Under the pieces are notes generated by a model that made no database searches, was not told where the DNA came from, and saw only the letters and a program-made list of their open reading frames with translations. Below, piece by piece: positions 8,905 through 18,061 of a stretch of 64,000 nucleotides of DNA. The stretch's first letter is position 1. Every line of letters starts with the position of its first letter. The translations under genes and the position numbers were made by a program. Origin of the DNA: an uncultured Erythrobacter sp. (GTDB taxonomy: Bacteria > Pseudomonadota > Alphaproteobacteria > Sphingomonadales > Sphingomonadaceae); contig CANNCL010000002.1 of NCBI GenBank assembly GCA_947503155.1, forward strand, positions 496,001-560,000. The letters run 5' to 3'.

Positions 8905-9659
8905 TGAGTGAGAATATTGCCTCTTTCGACGGCACCCGCCTTGCGGTTCATAAGACAGGCGCGGGTCGGCCAGTCATTTTGCTGCACGGCCTGTTTTCCT
9001 CCGCTCACATGAACTGGATAAAATGGGGGCACGATACGCGCCTCGCTGATGCCGGTTTTGAGGCGATCATGTTGGATTTTCGCGTCCACGGCGACAGCGA
9101 AGCCCCGCATGACCCCGCCTCTTATCCCGCAGGTGTGCTGGTGCGCGATGCGGCCGCTTTGGTCGGTCATCTTGGCCTTGCACCGGGCGAATATGATTTG
9201 GTCGGATTTTCGCTGGGCGCGCGAACGGCAATTCATGCCTGTGCAAACGGCGTGCTATCCCCGCGCAAGCTTATCGCCTGCGGCATGGGCGTTGCGGGCC
9301 TTGAAGATTGGGAACGGCGCGCGGCACATTTCAAGCGGGTGATCGACGAATTTGACACGATCAAGCCGGGCGACCCTGCTTATGTGGCGCGCACATTCCT
9401 GAAATCGCAAGGGGTGGACCGGGCGGCTGCGCGGCTGCTGCTGGATGCGATGGACCCGTTCGACTTGGCGACTTTGGCCAATATCACCATGCCAACTGGC
9501 GTGATTTGCGGCGTAGATGATCAAGACAATGGTTCCGCCGAAGATTTGGCAGCCAAGCTACCCAATGCGGAATATTTCGAAGTTCCCGGCACACATCTCA
9601 ACAGCGTCATAAAGCCCGAACTGGGCGAGGCCATCGTAGGGTTTTTGGACAGATCATGA
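8904..9659 (+). CDS. Alpha/beta-hydrolase (serine hydrolase)
   Basis: A 251-residue hydrolase with the oxyanion motif LLHGLFSS, nucleophile Ser in LVGFSLGARTA, acid Asp in CGVDDQDNG and His in VPGTHLNSV. The Ser nucleophile separates it from the Asp-type hydrolase at 5155-6057. The start is either ATG 8904 or the adjacent in-frame GTG 8901; the previous stop TGA lies inside this GTGATG. Substrate unknown. It sits in a coupled chain with the isomerase, the GFA protein and the next membrane protein. Confidence 0.85.
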   Translation: MSENIASFDGTRLAVHKTGAGRPVILLHGLFSSAHMNWIKWGHDTRLADAGFEAIMLDFRVHGDSEAPHDPASYPAGVLVRDAAALVGHLGLAPGEYDLVGFSLGARTAIHACANGVLSPRKLIACGMGVAGLEDWERRAAHFKRVIDEFDTIKPGDPAYVARTFLKSQGVDRAAARLLLDAMDPFDLATLANITMPTGVICGVDDQDNGSAEDLAAKLPNAEYFEVPGTHLNSVIKPELGEAIVGFLDRS

Positions 9660-10189
9660 GCATTTCAAAACGCACCGCAATCATCTGGTGGGCCGCTGGG
9701 CTATTTGCTTTTGCTGTCACGATCTATTTCCATATCCCGTTGATCACGGACGGTGTGCCCGGCGGTATTTCAGAACATCAAAGCGCCCCTGATGCCGCGG
9801 CAGTCGATGCGATTCAGAATTCGTGGGCGGCAGGCGGTCTGATGAGCGCAGCGAAAATCGCGATGGGCACGGACCTGATTTTCATCGGGATATACGGTAT
9901 CGGCTGCGTCTTGGCCGGGCTGCATTACCGGGCGCGCTCGGGGGGCGGCGGACAAGTATTTTTGCGGATCTTGGGCTGGGGCGCGCTGGTATCGGGAGTG
10001 GTTTTCCTAATCACCGATTATGGCGAAACTATCGCTCAATTTATCCAACTGACGCAGTTTGCCGGCGATGATGATTTGGCCGGTTTCGCGTCCACATTGC
10101 GCCCGATAAAGATGTTCACATGGAGCACCGGCTTCCTGACGGTTCTGGCGGCTCTGATCGTGGATCGTTTTTCGACGAAGGCGGCTTGA
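9656..10189 (+). CDS. Four-helix membrane protein, unknown function
   Basis: A 177-residue protein with four hydrophobic segments: AIIWWAAGLFAFAVTIYF, an IFIGIYGIGCVLAGL segment, ILGWGALVSGVVFLITDY and FLTVLAALIVDRF. It starts with ATG overlapping the hydrolase stop (ATGA). No family recognised; inner-membrane location is inferred. Confidence 0.75.
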   Translation: MSISKRTAIIWWAAGLFAFAVTIYFHIPLITDGVPGGISEHQSAPDAAAVDAIQNSWAAGGLMSAAKIAMGTDLIFIGIYGIGCVLAGLHYRARSGGGGQVFLRILGWGALVSGVVFLITDYGETIAQFIQLTQFAGDDDLAGFASTLRPIKMFTWSTGFLTVLAALIVDRFSTKAA

Positions 10190-10253
10190 TAAGCGCGGCG
10201 CTGCCGTTCAAACTGTCCTCAATCAAAACTTCTGATCAAGAGGATCGCCGCTC

Positions 10254-12152
10254 ATGAAATTTGTCCAATTCTCACTGAAAACCTCTGCTGCTGCGCTGGC
10301 AGTTTCGCTGGCCGCTGCATCTGTTCCTGCTTTGGCTGACGGGCATGTTGAGGCTGGCGCTTCCGACGAAATGGCCGAAGAAATGGCCGAAGAAACAGCT
10401 ACCCAATTCCCGCTGACACCCGAAGGCGCAGCTGAATTTATTGCGATGGTAGAGGCGGAGTTCGCCGATTTTTCGAAGACGAGCGCGCATGTCCAATGGC
10501 TGCAAGCGACCAATATCAATCACGATTCCAACACGCTCGCCTCGCAATATGGGGCAGAGGGCACGTTGATGAGCGTCGCATTCGCAACCGAAGCGGCGAA
10601 ATATGCCGAAGTCGCCGGGCTGGACCCGGTGGTTGAGCGCAAGCTGGGTATGCTGCGTTATGGCATCGGCCTGCCCGCACCGGGCCGCGACGGCGCAGCC
10701 GAAGAATTGTCGCAAATCGCCACCGATTTGGGCGCGCAATATGGCCAAGGGCGCGGCACGCTGAATGGCGAGGAAATCGGCGGCTCCGACATCGAAGCAG
10801 AGATGGGTAATCTGGAGCGGACGCCCGAAGAATTGTCCGAAATGTGGGCAAGCTGGCACGACAATGTCGGCGCGCCGATGCGCGAAGATTACACCCGCAT
10901 GGTGAATATCGCCAATGAAGGCGCGGGCGAGCTTGGCTTTGATGACCTCGGCACAATGTGGCGCTCTGGTTATGATATGAGCCCAGAGGAATTTGCCGCC
11001 GATACAGAGCGTATGTGGCAAGAAGTGCGCCCGCTTTACGTCGCGCTCCACACCTATGTCCGCCGCAAACTCAACGAACATTACGGCGATGATGTGCAAT
11101 CCGCGACCGGCCCGATCCGCGCCGATCTGCTCGGCAATATGTGGGCGCAGGAATGGGGCAATATCTACCCGCTCGTCGCGCCAGAGGGTGCCGGCGATAT
11201 CGGCTATGACCTAACCGACCTGATCGTAGAACGCGATTTGGACGCGGTAGAAATGACCCGTATTGGCGAACAATTCTTTAGCTCGCTCGGCTTTGAAGAA
11301 TTGCCGGAAACATTCTGGGAACGCTCGCAATTCATCAAACCGCGCGACCGCGAAGTTGTGTGCCATGCCAGCGCGTGGAACCTCGATAATGTCGACGATC
11401 TGCGGATCAAAATGTGCATCCGGCCCAATGCCGATGACTTCATCACGATCCATCACGAACTTGGCCATAATTACTATCAACGCGCCTATAATGATCAAGA
11501 CTTCCTGCATCTGACCGGCGCGAATGATGGTTTTCATGAAGCGATTGGCGACACGATCGCATTGTCGATCACGCCGCAATATCTCGTGCAAATCGGGATG
11601 CTGACACCGGATCAAGTGCCCGATGCGGACAAGGATATCGGCCTTTTGCTGCGTCAGGCGATGGATAAAGTCGCGTTCCTGCCGTTCGGCCTGCTGATTG
11701 ATCGGTACCGGTGGAGCCTGTTTGATGGCAGCGTCGCACCGGAAGATTACAACACTGCGTGGACGGAAGTCCGCCGCGAATATCAGGGTATTGTCCCGCC
11801 AGTTGAGCGCCCGGCGGACGGTTTTGATCCGGGCGCGAAATATCACGTGCCGGGCAATGTCAGCTACACGCGCTACTTCCTTGCGCGGCTGCTTCAATTC
11901 CAATTCTACAAAGCCGCTTGCGATCAGGCCGGGTGGGAAGGGCCGCTGCACCGCTGTTCCTTCTATGGCAGCGAAGAAGTTGGCGCGAACCTCAATGCGA
12001 TGCTGGAACTGGGCGCATCTGTGCCTTGGCCTGACGCGCTGGAGGCATTCACCGGAGAGCGTCAGATGAACGGCACCGCGATGGTAGAATATTTCGCGCC
12101 GCTCAAAGAATGGCTCGACGAACAGAATGAAGGGCAAGAAGCGGGCTGGTGA
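10254..12152 (+). CDS. Exported M2 family metallopeptidase (peptidyl-dipeptidase A / ACE homologue)
   Basis: A 632-residue zinc peptidase of the angiotensin-converting-enzyme family, which releases C-terminal dipeptides. The zinc site HELGH is at residues 401-405 with the third ligand Glu about 24 residues later (GFHEAIGDTIALS), as expected for M2. An N-terminal signal peptide ends near PALADGH and is followed by an acidic linker containing a short repeat, EMAEEMAEE. AAGAGGA lies eleven bases before the ATG. The next gene is coupled by GTGATG, so the two are probably co-expressed in the cell envelope. Confidence 0.95.
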   Translation: MKFVQFSLKTSAAALAVSLAAASVPALADGHVEAGASDEMAEEMAEETATQFPLTPEGAAEFIAMVEAEFADFSKTSAHVQWLQATNINHDSNTLASQYGAEGTLMSVAFATEAAKYAEVAGLDPVVERKLGMLRYGIGLPAPGRDGAAEELSQIATDLGAQYGQGRGTLNGEEIGGSDIEAEMGNLERTPEELSEMWASWHDNVGAPMREDYTRMVNIANEGAGELGFDDLGTMWRSGYDMSPEEFAADTERMWQEVRPLYVALHTYVRRKLNEHYGDDVQSATGPIRADLLGNMWAQEWGNIYPLVAPEGAGDIGYDLTDLIVERDLDAVEMTRIGEQFFSSLGFEELPETFWERSQFIKPRDREVVCHASAWNLDNVDDLRIKMCIRPNADDFITIHHELGHNYYQRAYNDQDFLHLTGANDGFHEAIGDTIALSITPQYLVQIGMLTPDQVPDADKDIGLLLRQAMDKVAFLPFGLLIDRYRWSLFDGSVAPEDYNTAWTEVRREYQGIVPPVERPADGFDPGAKYHVPGNVSYTRYFLARLLQFQFYKAACDQAGWEGPLHRCSFYGSEEVGANLNAMLELGASVPWPDALEAFTGERQMNGTAMVEYFAPLKEWLDEQNEGQEAGW

Positions 12153-13213
12153 TGTTCCGCACTCTTACGGCATCTTTGGCAACCTTCGCTCTTGGTGCAT
12201 GCGCACCTGGGCCGGATGCAGCGGGCGAAGCGAATGGGTGGACGGTCTACGCACCGCTCGAAGGCACTGCAGAAGAGGTCGCCAACACGCCTACTTTGTT
12301 TGTCGCTAATAAGCGCGGGAACACGCTGTCAAAGATAGATCTGGAGACCGGCGAAGAGGTTCTGCGTTTACCCAGCTGCGTCAATCCGCACGAATTGGCA
12401 ACGTCCCCAGATGGCTACTTCGTAGCGCTCGCGTGTTATGGTGGTCAAACGGTCGACATCTTCTTCGCCCAAAATTTGGTCAGGGCGGCGACCATCGATC
12501 TGGGCGAGAATGCTCGCCCGCATGGGATTGTTTGGCATGAGGCTGGCGCGATTTACGTCTCGGCCGAAGGACGGCAATCGATCTTCAAAATCGGCACTCC
12601 AGTCGTCGGCGATTTTTTTGACGACTTCCAATTGACCGAATTCCCGACCGGCAAACAAGGCAGCCACATGATCGCTGTCGCGCCGGATGAAAGCGCCGCG
12701 TGGACCACCGATCTCGGATCACGCACTGTTACCCGGATTGATCTAGTCGGAGATGCAGCGCCGGTGTCTGTAACAGTCGGCGAAGAACCAGAGGGCATTG
12801 CGCTGTCCCCCGATGGTGAAACGCTGTGGGTCTCTGCACGCGGGTCGAACCAAGCTTTTGCGCTTGACCCGGTAACGATGGAAGTGCGCGAAACCATTGC
12901 TGTGGGGCAATTCCCGCTGCGGCTCGCGATCCGTCCGCAAGGGGACGTCGCGGTCACGTCTGATTTGATGGATGGCGGGTTGACCGTGATCGACCTTGCC
13001 TCAGCACAGGTCACACGCAGCATCGCTGTGTCGTCCCCCGAAAACGCGCAAGACCGGTTTCAGGTCACGATCTTGTGGTCCGACGATGGTTCGAAAATCT
13101 ATGTCGCCGAAACCGCCAGCAACACCGTTGCTGAGGTTGACTATGCCACTGGCGTAGTCCTGCGCCGATTGCCTACGGGCGAGGGCGGGGACGGGCTTGC
13201 TATCCTACCATGA
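12152..13213 (+). CDS. YVTN-type beta-propeller lipoprotein
   Basis: A 353-residue protein with a lipoprotein signal (LATFALGACAPG; predicted acylated Cys) and repeated beta-propeller blades of the YVTN type, for example LFVANKRGNTLSKIDLETGE, ALSPDGETLWVSARGSN and IYVAETASNTVAEVDYATG. Such propellers are binding or scaffolding domains; no enzymatic residues stand out. The start is ATG 12152, or in-frame GTG 12149; the M2 peptidase stop lies inside this GTGATG. The coupling suggests a shared envelope function with the peptidase, but that is inference. Confidence 0.85.
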   Translation: MFRTLTASLATFALGACAPGPDAAGEANGWTVYAPLEGTAEEVANTPTLFVANKRGNTLSKIDLETGEEVLRLPSCVNPHELATSPDGYFVALACYGGQTVDIFFAQNLVRAATIDLGENARPHGIVWHEAGAIYVSAEGRQSIFKIGTPVVGDFFDDFQLTEFPTGKQGSHMIAVAPDESAAWTTDLGSRTVTRIDLVGDAAPVSVTVGEEPEGIALSPDGETLWVSARGSNQAFALDPVTMEVRETIAVGQFPLRLAIRPQGDVAVTSDLMDGGLTVIDLASAQVTRSIAVSSPENAQDRFQVTILWSDDGSKIYVAETASNTVAEVDYATGVVLRRLPTGEGGDGLAILP

Positions 13214-13313
13214 ATGCGAGTTCTTTGGGCTCGATCGCGCCAACCTGTTCGCACCCACCAGCTATTTTGCGGCTAGCCCTTCTGGATCTGCTGCGCCCTC
13301 AAAGGACACATTG

Positions 13314-13916
13314 ATGACAAGCCTCAAACTCACTGCTGCTGCTCTTTTCGCTGCGAGCGCCGTTTGCTCGCCGATGCTTCATGCGCCGGTATCAGCTCAG
13401 GCCCCAGCACAGGCGTCAGCTCAGGCGTCAGCTCAGACTGGCACCGCGACGATAACGGCTAAGAACCCAGCGGAATTGACCATTGTGTTGATGAATGCGG
13501 GCTATGAGGCCCAGCTTACAACAGACGGCGTTGGTGATCCGATGATTGCCTCGGTCCTCGCTGGGATGCCGCTGAGGATCTATTTCTATGGCTGCGATGC
13601 AGAAACCAATGATGGCTGCGATTCGCTCCAATTGTCGACCGGGTTTGACCGGGAGCAGCCATGGACGCGCGGGGAAGCATTGGAGATTAGCGAACGGTTC
13701 CGCTTTGCCTCTGTCCGGCTCGATGATGAAGGCGATCCGTTTATATCGTGGGATATCATCACTGGCGACGGCATCCCCGCCAGCGTTTTCTTGCAATCAA
13801 TCACGCAATTTGAACGCACGATTGAGCTGACCGCGGCGGTTGTCTTTGCCGACGAGGAAGCCGCAGACCCTGCGCCCCAAACCACACCGCAATCCGCCCC
13901 GCAAACCGCCCCGTAA
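13314..13916 (+). CDS. YbjN-like exported protein (first of a tandem pair)
   Basis: A 200-residue protein with a signal peptide (SLKLTAAALFAASAVCSP) and a YbjN-type domain: NPAELTIVLMNAGYEAQLT, then a YFYGCDAETNDGCDSLQLSTGF segment whose pattern recurs in the next gene. Two low-complexity stretches flank the domain: an AQASAQASAQ repeat after the signal and QTTPQSAPQTAP at the end. Start chosen at ATG 13314 (AAAGGA upstream, signal peptide), not the longer open frame from 13197. YbjN proteins are linked to stress and motility regulation in enterobacteria; an exported form has no firm role. Confidence 0.75.
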   Translation: MTSLKLTAAALFAASAVCSPMLHAPVSAQAPAQASAQASAQTGTATITAKNPAELTIVLMNAGYEAQLTTDGVGDPMIASVLAGMPLRIYFYGCDAETNDGCDSLQLSTGFDREQPWTRGEALEISERFRFASVRLDDEGDPFISWDIITGDGIPASVFLQSITQFERTIELTAAVVFADEEAADPAPQTTPQSAPQTAP

Positions 13917-13971
13917 ACCGCCCAATAAACACGCCCTTTCGGCTCGCGGTAAAAGAGATTATCTGATCGTC

Positions 13972-14511
13972 ATGCGTATTTTTCCTTTGATTTCGATCGG
14001 TCTTGCCGCGCTGGCTATGATGGCGGCGCCCGTCGCCGCGCAGCAAACCACAGGGCAGGGCAACCGATCTGCCGCTGCTCAGGTTGTGACCCAGTTTGAT
14101 GACCCGACAATAACGCGCCTTTTGACCGATATTCAGGCGACGTGGCGGGTTGAAGCGAGTGAACAGGGCACGATCAATTACCGGGCAAGCGCGGATGGCG
14201 GATTGAATTTCACCTTGGCGCCGCGCGCCTGTTCGCCAGAAACAGGGTGTTTGGGATTGATGATCCTCGCGGTGTTTACCGGCGTGGATACGTCAAATCA
14301 GGCGCAAATCGACGGCTTCCTCAACGATCTGAATGATCAAAGTGCGACCGCGAAAGTGTACCGCAGCGGCAATGGCGTGGTTATCCTCCAAGCTTATATC
14401 AACTCGTCCTATGGGATCAGTTACGGCAACGCTCTGGCGCAATTGCTCATCTTTGGCCAGAATATTGTTTCGGTCAGCCAAGCGTTATCCGCGTTTGAAA
14501 GCGGGACTTAA
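13972..14511 (+). CDS. YbjN-like exported protein (second of a tandem pair)
   Basis: A 179-residue protein with a signal peptide (ISIGLAALAMMAAPVAAQ). The mature part follows the YbjN pattern: strand-helix start (TRLLTDIQATWRVE), central FTLAPRACSPETGCLGLMILAVF with a Cys pair placed like that of the upstream gene, and a C-terminal VVILQAYINSSYGISYGNALAQLL helix. It lies 55 bases after its presumed paralogue. The frame is open from 13840 but that extension is proline/arginine shadow. Its TAA shares the palindrome TTAA with the stop of the convergent chemoreceptor gene. Confidence 0.75.
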   Translation: MRIFPLISIGLAALAMMAAPVAAQQTTGQGNRSAAAQVVTQFDDPTITRLLTDIQATWRVEASEQGTINYRASADGGLNFTLAPRACSPETGCLGLMILAVFTGVDTSNQAQIDGFLNDLNDQSATAKVYRSGNGVVILQAYINSSYGISYGNALAQLLIFGQNIVSVSQALSAFESGT

Positions 14512-16010
14512 CCGACCTTTAGATTGGTCATGAAATTGTCCGTTGATTGCTCAAGGTTTCGGACATTTTCTAAAAGCGCTTCAGCAGCGGTTTCAAGCTC
14601 CCTAGAAAGGGTCCCCGCCGCGCTAGCCCGGTCAAAAAGCGCCTTGGTGCGGCTGACCATCGCGTCGGCTTCTCCGGCTGCATTGCGCGCAAACCCTTCG
14701 ATTGTATCGGCGGATTGCTGTTGATTTTCAACGTCATAACGAATTGACCGCGCGGTTTCGGTCAATTCGGCAATTGTGCTGTCGATGGCCTTAAAGCTGT
14801 GTTCTGCTTCGACCGTTCCGGACCTGACGCCGGTCAAGAAGGCGTCAATCTCGGTTGCCGCTTCCCCGGCCTGGGTGGCGAGTGATTTCACTTCTTGAGC
14901 CACAATTGTAAAGCCCCGGCCCGCGACGCCAGCTGACGCGGCCTCTATTGCGGCGTTAAGTGACAGAAGGTTGGTGCGCTCCGCGATGCGGACGATTGCG
15001 CGGGTCGCCTCACCAATTGTGCGCGATTGCTGCGATAGCGATCCAATCGCCTGCCCCCCTCCGCCAGATCGTTCGGTCGCGCGTGCGGTCAGCTCGCTTT
15101 GCTGACCAACATTCGCGGCGATCGCAGAAATGGAAAGCGACATTTCCGCCACCCCGGCGGCGACAGTGTTCGCCGCTCGGCTCGCGGATTCGGCGGAACC
15201 TGCAACATCGCGTGCTTCGGTGCCTGCCTCTGTCGCCATATTTTTGAGCCCCCGTGCAGAGCGTCCGAGCATCTCAGCAGTTTGCGCGACCGCGTGTGTA
15301 ACCCCGCTAATGGAGCGTTCAAATTCGGCGGCGACATTGGCATATTCCGCTTTGCGATTTGCGATTGTCTCTGCTCGGTTTTGGGCGCTGACCTCGCGCT
15401 CCACTTCCACCGCGGCGAGCGCTTGTTGCAAAGACGCGCTGGTCTGTTTGAGTTCTTCTGCTTGGCTCACGCTAAGACGCCGCGCTTCCTCGATATTTGC
15501 CATCATTTTGGCAAGGCTGAGGCTGATCCAGCACATTACAGATCCAATGATTACAGTCGCCGCACCGTGGATTGCGACCCTGATAAAACCGCCGCCGCCC
15601 CAAAAAACCCAGCTGGGCGCGAAGATGGAAAGAAGTGTGTGATGCAAGAGAATTATGGTGCAGGCGGCGATGATCGGGCGGACATCCCAGAGCATCGTGA
15701 GCGAGGCGAGCGCGACAAAGATATAGAGATGCATATCGATTTGCCACAATGAACCTTGCATCGCGAACAGCATCAGCGACGGTTGCAGCGCCGCCATGAT
15801 GCCGATGGCCATGCGCGCATACCGGTCAGTTCTTCCTTTAATAACGCACAAGGTGGGGATGAGGTTGAGCAATGCGCTGGCGCAGGCCGCATAAACCGCA
15901 TTGCTGCCTTGTGTTAGCGCCATAAGGCTGATCGTCAGCACGATAGCCCAGCCGCCCAAAGTGACGAGAGTTATACCGCTTTGCCGTAAGGCGTGGATGT
16001 CCAAATTCAT
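14508..16010 (-). CDS. Orphan methyl-accepting chemotaxis protein with six membrane helices
   Basis: A 500-residue receptor. The first ~175 residues hold about six hydrophobic helices (from ITLVTLGGWAIVLTISL to VIIGSVMCWISLSLA) with no periplasmic sensor domain, so it probably senses within or near the membrane. A coiled-coil linker follows, then the signalling domain with the hairpin tip ERTNLLSLNAAIEAASAG and VAGRGFTIVAQEVKSLA, close to the family consensus that contacts CheA/CheW. No che genes lie in the window. The start overlaps the stop of the upstream small gene (ATGA). No CheR-binding pentapeptide is present at the C-terminus. Confidence 0.93.
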   Translation of the reverse strand: MNLDIHALRQSGITLVTLGGWAIVLTISLMALTQGSNAVYAACASALLNLIPTLCVIKGRTDRYARMAIGIMAALQPSLMLFAMQGSLWQIDMHLYIFVALASLTMLWDVRPIIAACTIILLHHTLLSIFAPSWVFWGGGGFIRVAIHGAATVIIGSVMCWISLSLAKMMANIEEARRLSVSQAEELKQTSASLQQALAAVEVEREVSAQNRAETIANRKAEYANVAAEFERSISGVTHAVAQTAEMLGRSARGLKNMATEAGTEARDVAGSAESASRAANTVAAGVAEMSLSISAIAANVGQQSELTARATERSGGGGQAIGSLSQQSRTIGEATRAIVRIAERTNLLSLNAAIEAASAGVAGRGFTIVAQEVKSLATQAGEAATEIDAFLTGVRSGTVEAEHSFKAIDSTIAELTETARSIRYDVENQQQSADTIEGFARNAAGEADAMVSRTKALFDRASAAGTLSRELETAAEALLENVRNLEQSTDNFMTNLKVG

Positions 16011-16369
16011 AAGAGCGCCCCCCCGACATTTGCGCGGGCGTTTGCGCTGTCAATTGGGCCGCAGCCGGGTGCTGATGCGTTAAGCACGATTATGCCGTCA
16101 CCAATCAGGCCCGCCGCAAAACCGGGGCGTGGTCCGCGAATGACGTAAGACCCTTCGAAACCGCCGCGCGCGACGATCAACGTGCCGGAACGGGAGAGAA
16201 CCTCAGGCAAACTCGCCGCGCCGTGGGCATTGATCGGATAGAGCAGGGCGGGCTGATCATCGCGCGGGGCGAAGGCGAAACCCGTCATGCCGATCACATC
16301 AAGCGCGACCTGACCGATCAATGCGGCAGGCGCGTATTGTGCAAATGATTGTTTTGTACCGAGCACCAT
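16007..16369 (-). CDS. Hypothetical protein coupled to the chemoreceptor
   Basis: A 120-residue protein with a Gly/Ala-rich composition (LIVARGGFEGSYVIRGPRPG, AAGLIGDGIIVLNASAPGCG). Its TGA overlaps the chemoreceptor ATG as ATGA. It may be a small roadblock/LC7-like or profilin-like sensor partner judging by its size and alternating strand/helix pattern, but I cannot assign a family. Confidence 0.55.
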   Translation of the reverse strand: MVLGTKQSFAQYAPAALIGQVALDVIGMTGFAFAPRDDQPALLYPINAHGAASLPEVLSRSGTLIVARGGFEGSYVIRGPRPGFAAGLIGDGIIVLNASAPGCGPIDSANARANVGGALL

Positions 16370-16438
16370 GACGCACGGTATCGCGGATTTTGGTTATCGG
16401 GCCGCACCCGGTCGCCTGCGTAACTTTACCGGGGAAGA

Positions 16439-17887
16439 TTACCTAAAGGGCGGTTCGTTAAACGCCCGCAATTTGCGCGAATGCAACCGGTCGCCTTCAT
16501 CGCGCAGGCTGGCGACAGCCTGCAACCCGATTTGTAGGTGAGCCGCGATGGCCTCTTCATAGAATTTGTTAGCTTGGCCCGGCAGCTTGATTTCCCCATG
16601 CAGCGGCTTGTCCGACACGCATAGCAACGTGCCGTAAGGGACGCGGAAACGGTATCCTTGGGCGGCAATCGTTGCGCTCTCCATCTCAACCGCGATTGCG
16701 CGTGATTGAGAGAAACGTTTTGCGCTGCTGGAATAATGCAATTCCCAATTGCGGTCGTCAGTGGTGACGACGGTGCCGGTGCGCATACGTTGTTTGAGAT
16801 TTGCGCCTTGGACGCCGCTTACCTGTTCCGCTGCGACTGCGAGCGCCTGTTGGACCTCTGCAATCGGAGGGATCGGGATTTCTGGCGGCAAGACATTGTC
16901 GAGCACATGGTCATCGCGCAAATAGGCATGAGCGAGCACGAAATCGCCGATCTTTTGACTGGAACGAACCCCGCCGCAATGCCCGATCATCATCCAAGCA
17001 TGTGGGCGCAGGACCGCCAAGTGGTCGCAAATCGTCTTTGCGTTTGAGGGGCCAACGCCGATATTCACCAAAGTAATTCCGCGATTATCCGCGCGTTTCA
17101 AGTGATAAGCGGGCATTTGGTGTTTGCGCCATGCCGTGTCGTTGAGCTGTTCCTCGGCGTTTTCAGCCGGGCCATTAATGTCCAAACCGCCCGCGCCGGT
17201 CAGGCCGGTATAGCCTGTGCCGCGGTCGTTCGGGCCGATCTGTTTTGCCCCCCAATTGACGAATTCATCGACATATCGGTGATAGTTGGTGAACAGGATA
17301 AAGTCCTGAAAATCCTCAACCTTCGTGCCGGTGTAATGCGCCAACCGCGCCAGTGAATAATCGGTGCGCAAACCATCGAACAGCGACAGCGGCATATCCG
17401 CGTCGCCATCAAATTCAATCCCGTCTGCCAATTCGTCGCCGATCAGCGCCAGATCAGTGGAGGGGAAATGTTTCGAAATTTCAGATGGCGCAATACCCTG
17501 CATCGCGGCGCCCGCTTCACCGTCGAGGACATAAGGGAAAGGAATTTCCTGACGCGAGCGGCTGACGCTCACATTCACCTCATATTCGCTGCTGATCAGT
17601 TCCAATTGCTCCGCCAAATAGCGCGTGAACAGGTCGGGCCGGGTGATCGTAGTCGTGTAAGTCCCTGCCATTTCGAGCCGCCCAAAAGCGCGGCTGCGGT
17701 CCAATGGTTCTCCCACCCCGGAATACTGCAAGGTCAGCTGCGGATAGGCATAGCTGCCATCATCGCGCTTTCGTGACGGCGGTATGGTGCCGTTTTGACC
17801 AAAGGCGATCACGTCTGCGCGAAGGGCGCTGACGGCGTCGCTGTAATGTTGCTGTAGTTGTTCGAGGATGGTTGAAATTGGGGTCAT
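16439..17887 (-). CDS. amn: AMP nucleosidase
   Basis: Amn hydrolyses AMP to adenine and ribose 5-phosphate, helping to control adenylate pools. The 482-residue protein has the two-part family layout: an N-terminal AMP-nucleosidase-specific domain (to about residue 180) and a C-terminal nucleoside-phosphorylase fold with NIGVGPSNAKTICDHLA, MMIGHCGGVR and the EMESATIAAQGYRFRVPYGTLLCVSDKPLHGE region containing the nucleobase-binding and catalytic residues. Length matches the family. It is probably monocistronic, downstream of the rplI terminator. Confidence 0.95.
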   Translation of the reverse strand: MTPISTILEQLQQHYSDAVSALRADVIAFGQNGTIPPSRKRDDGSYAYPQLTLQYSGVGEPLDRSRAFGRLEMAGTYTTTITRPDLFTRYLAEQLELISSEYEVNVSVSRSRQEIPFPYVLDGEAGAAMQGIAPSEISKHFPSTDLALIGDELADGIEFDGDADMPLSLFDGLRTDYSLARLAHYTGTKVEDFQDFILFTNYHRYVDEFVNWGAKQIGPNDRGTGYTGLTGAGGLDINGPAENAEEQLNDTAWRKHQMPAYHLKRADNRGITLVNIGVGPSNAKTICDHLAVLRPHAWMMIGHCGGVRSSQKIGDFVLAHAYLRDDHVLDNVLPPEIPIPPIAEVQQALAVAAEQVSGVQGANLKQRMRTGTVVTTDDRNWELHYSSSAKRFSQSRAIAVEMESATIAAQGYRFRVPYGTLLCVSDKPLHGEIKLPGQANKFYEEAIAAHLQIGLQAVASLRDEGDRLHSRKLRAFNEPPFR

Positions 17888-18002
17888 TCAGTTCGCCTAG
17901 CTGGTTAAGTACAAAGTTTCAAAGCGCGCCGAAATGGCGGCTTAATTGGTGTTAGTTGGGGCCTTAGATGCGTTTGAAATAGTGCATCTGCGGTCCTTTT
18001 AC

Positions 18003-18042
18003 AAAAAGGGCGCGGAGACCGAATGATCTCCGCGCCCTTTTT
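18003..18042 (-). terminator. Rho-independent terminator after rpsF-rpsR-rplI
   Basis: A perfect inverted repeat: AAAAAGGGCGCGGAGA (18003-18018) pairs with TCTCCGCGCCCTTTTT (18027-18042) around an eight-base loop. It lies about 20 bases after the rplI stop. Both strands end in T runs, so it could work in either direction. Confidence 0.93.
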
Positions 18043-18061
18043 AGACAGAAGGAAGAGGCGC

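Noticed and set aside
11211-12137. 308-codon minus-strand frame over the M2 peptidase
   Set aside because: Antisense shadow; the sense gene carries the HELGH zinc site and an uninterrupted family-length frame.
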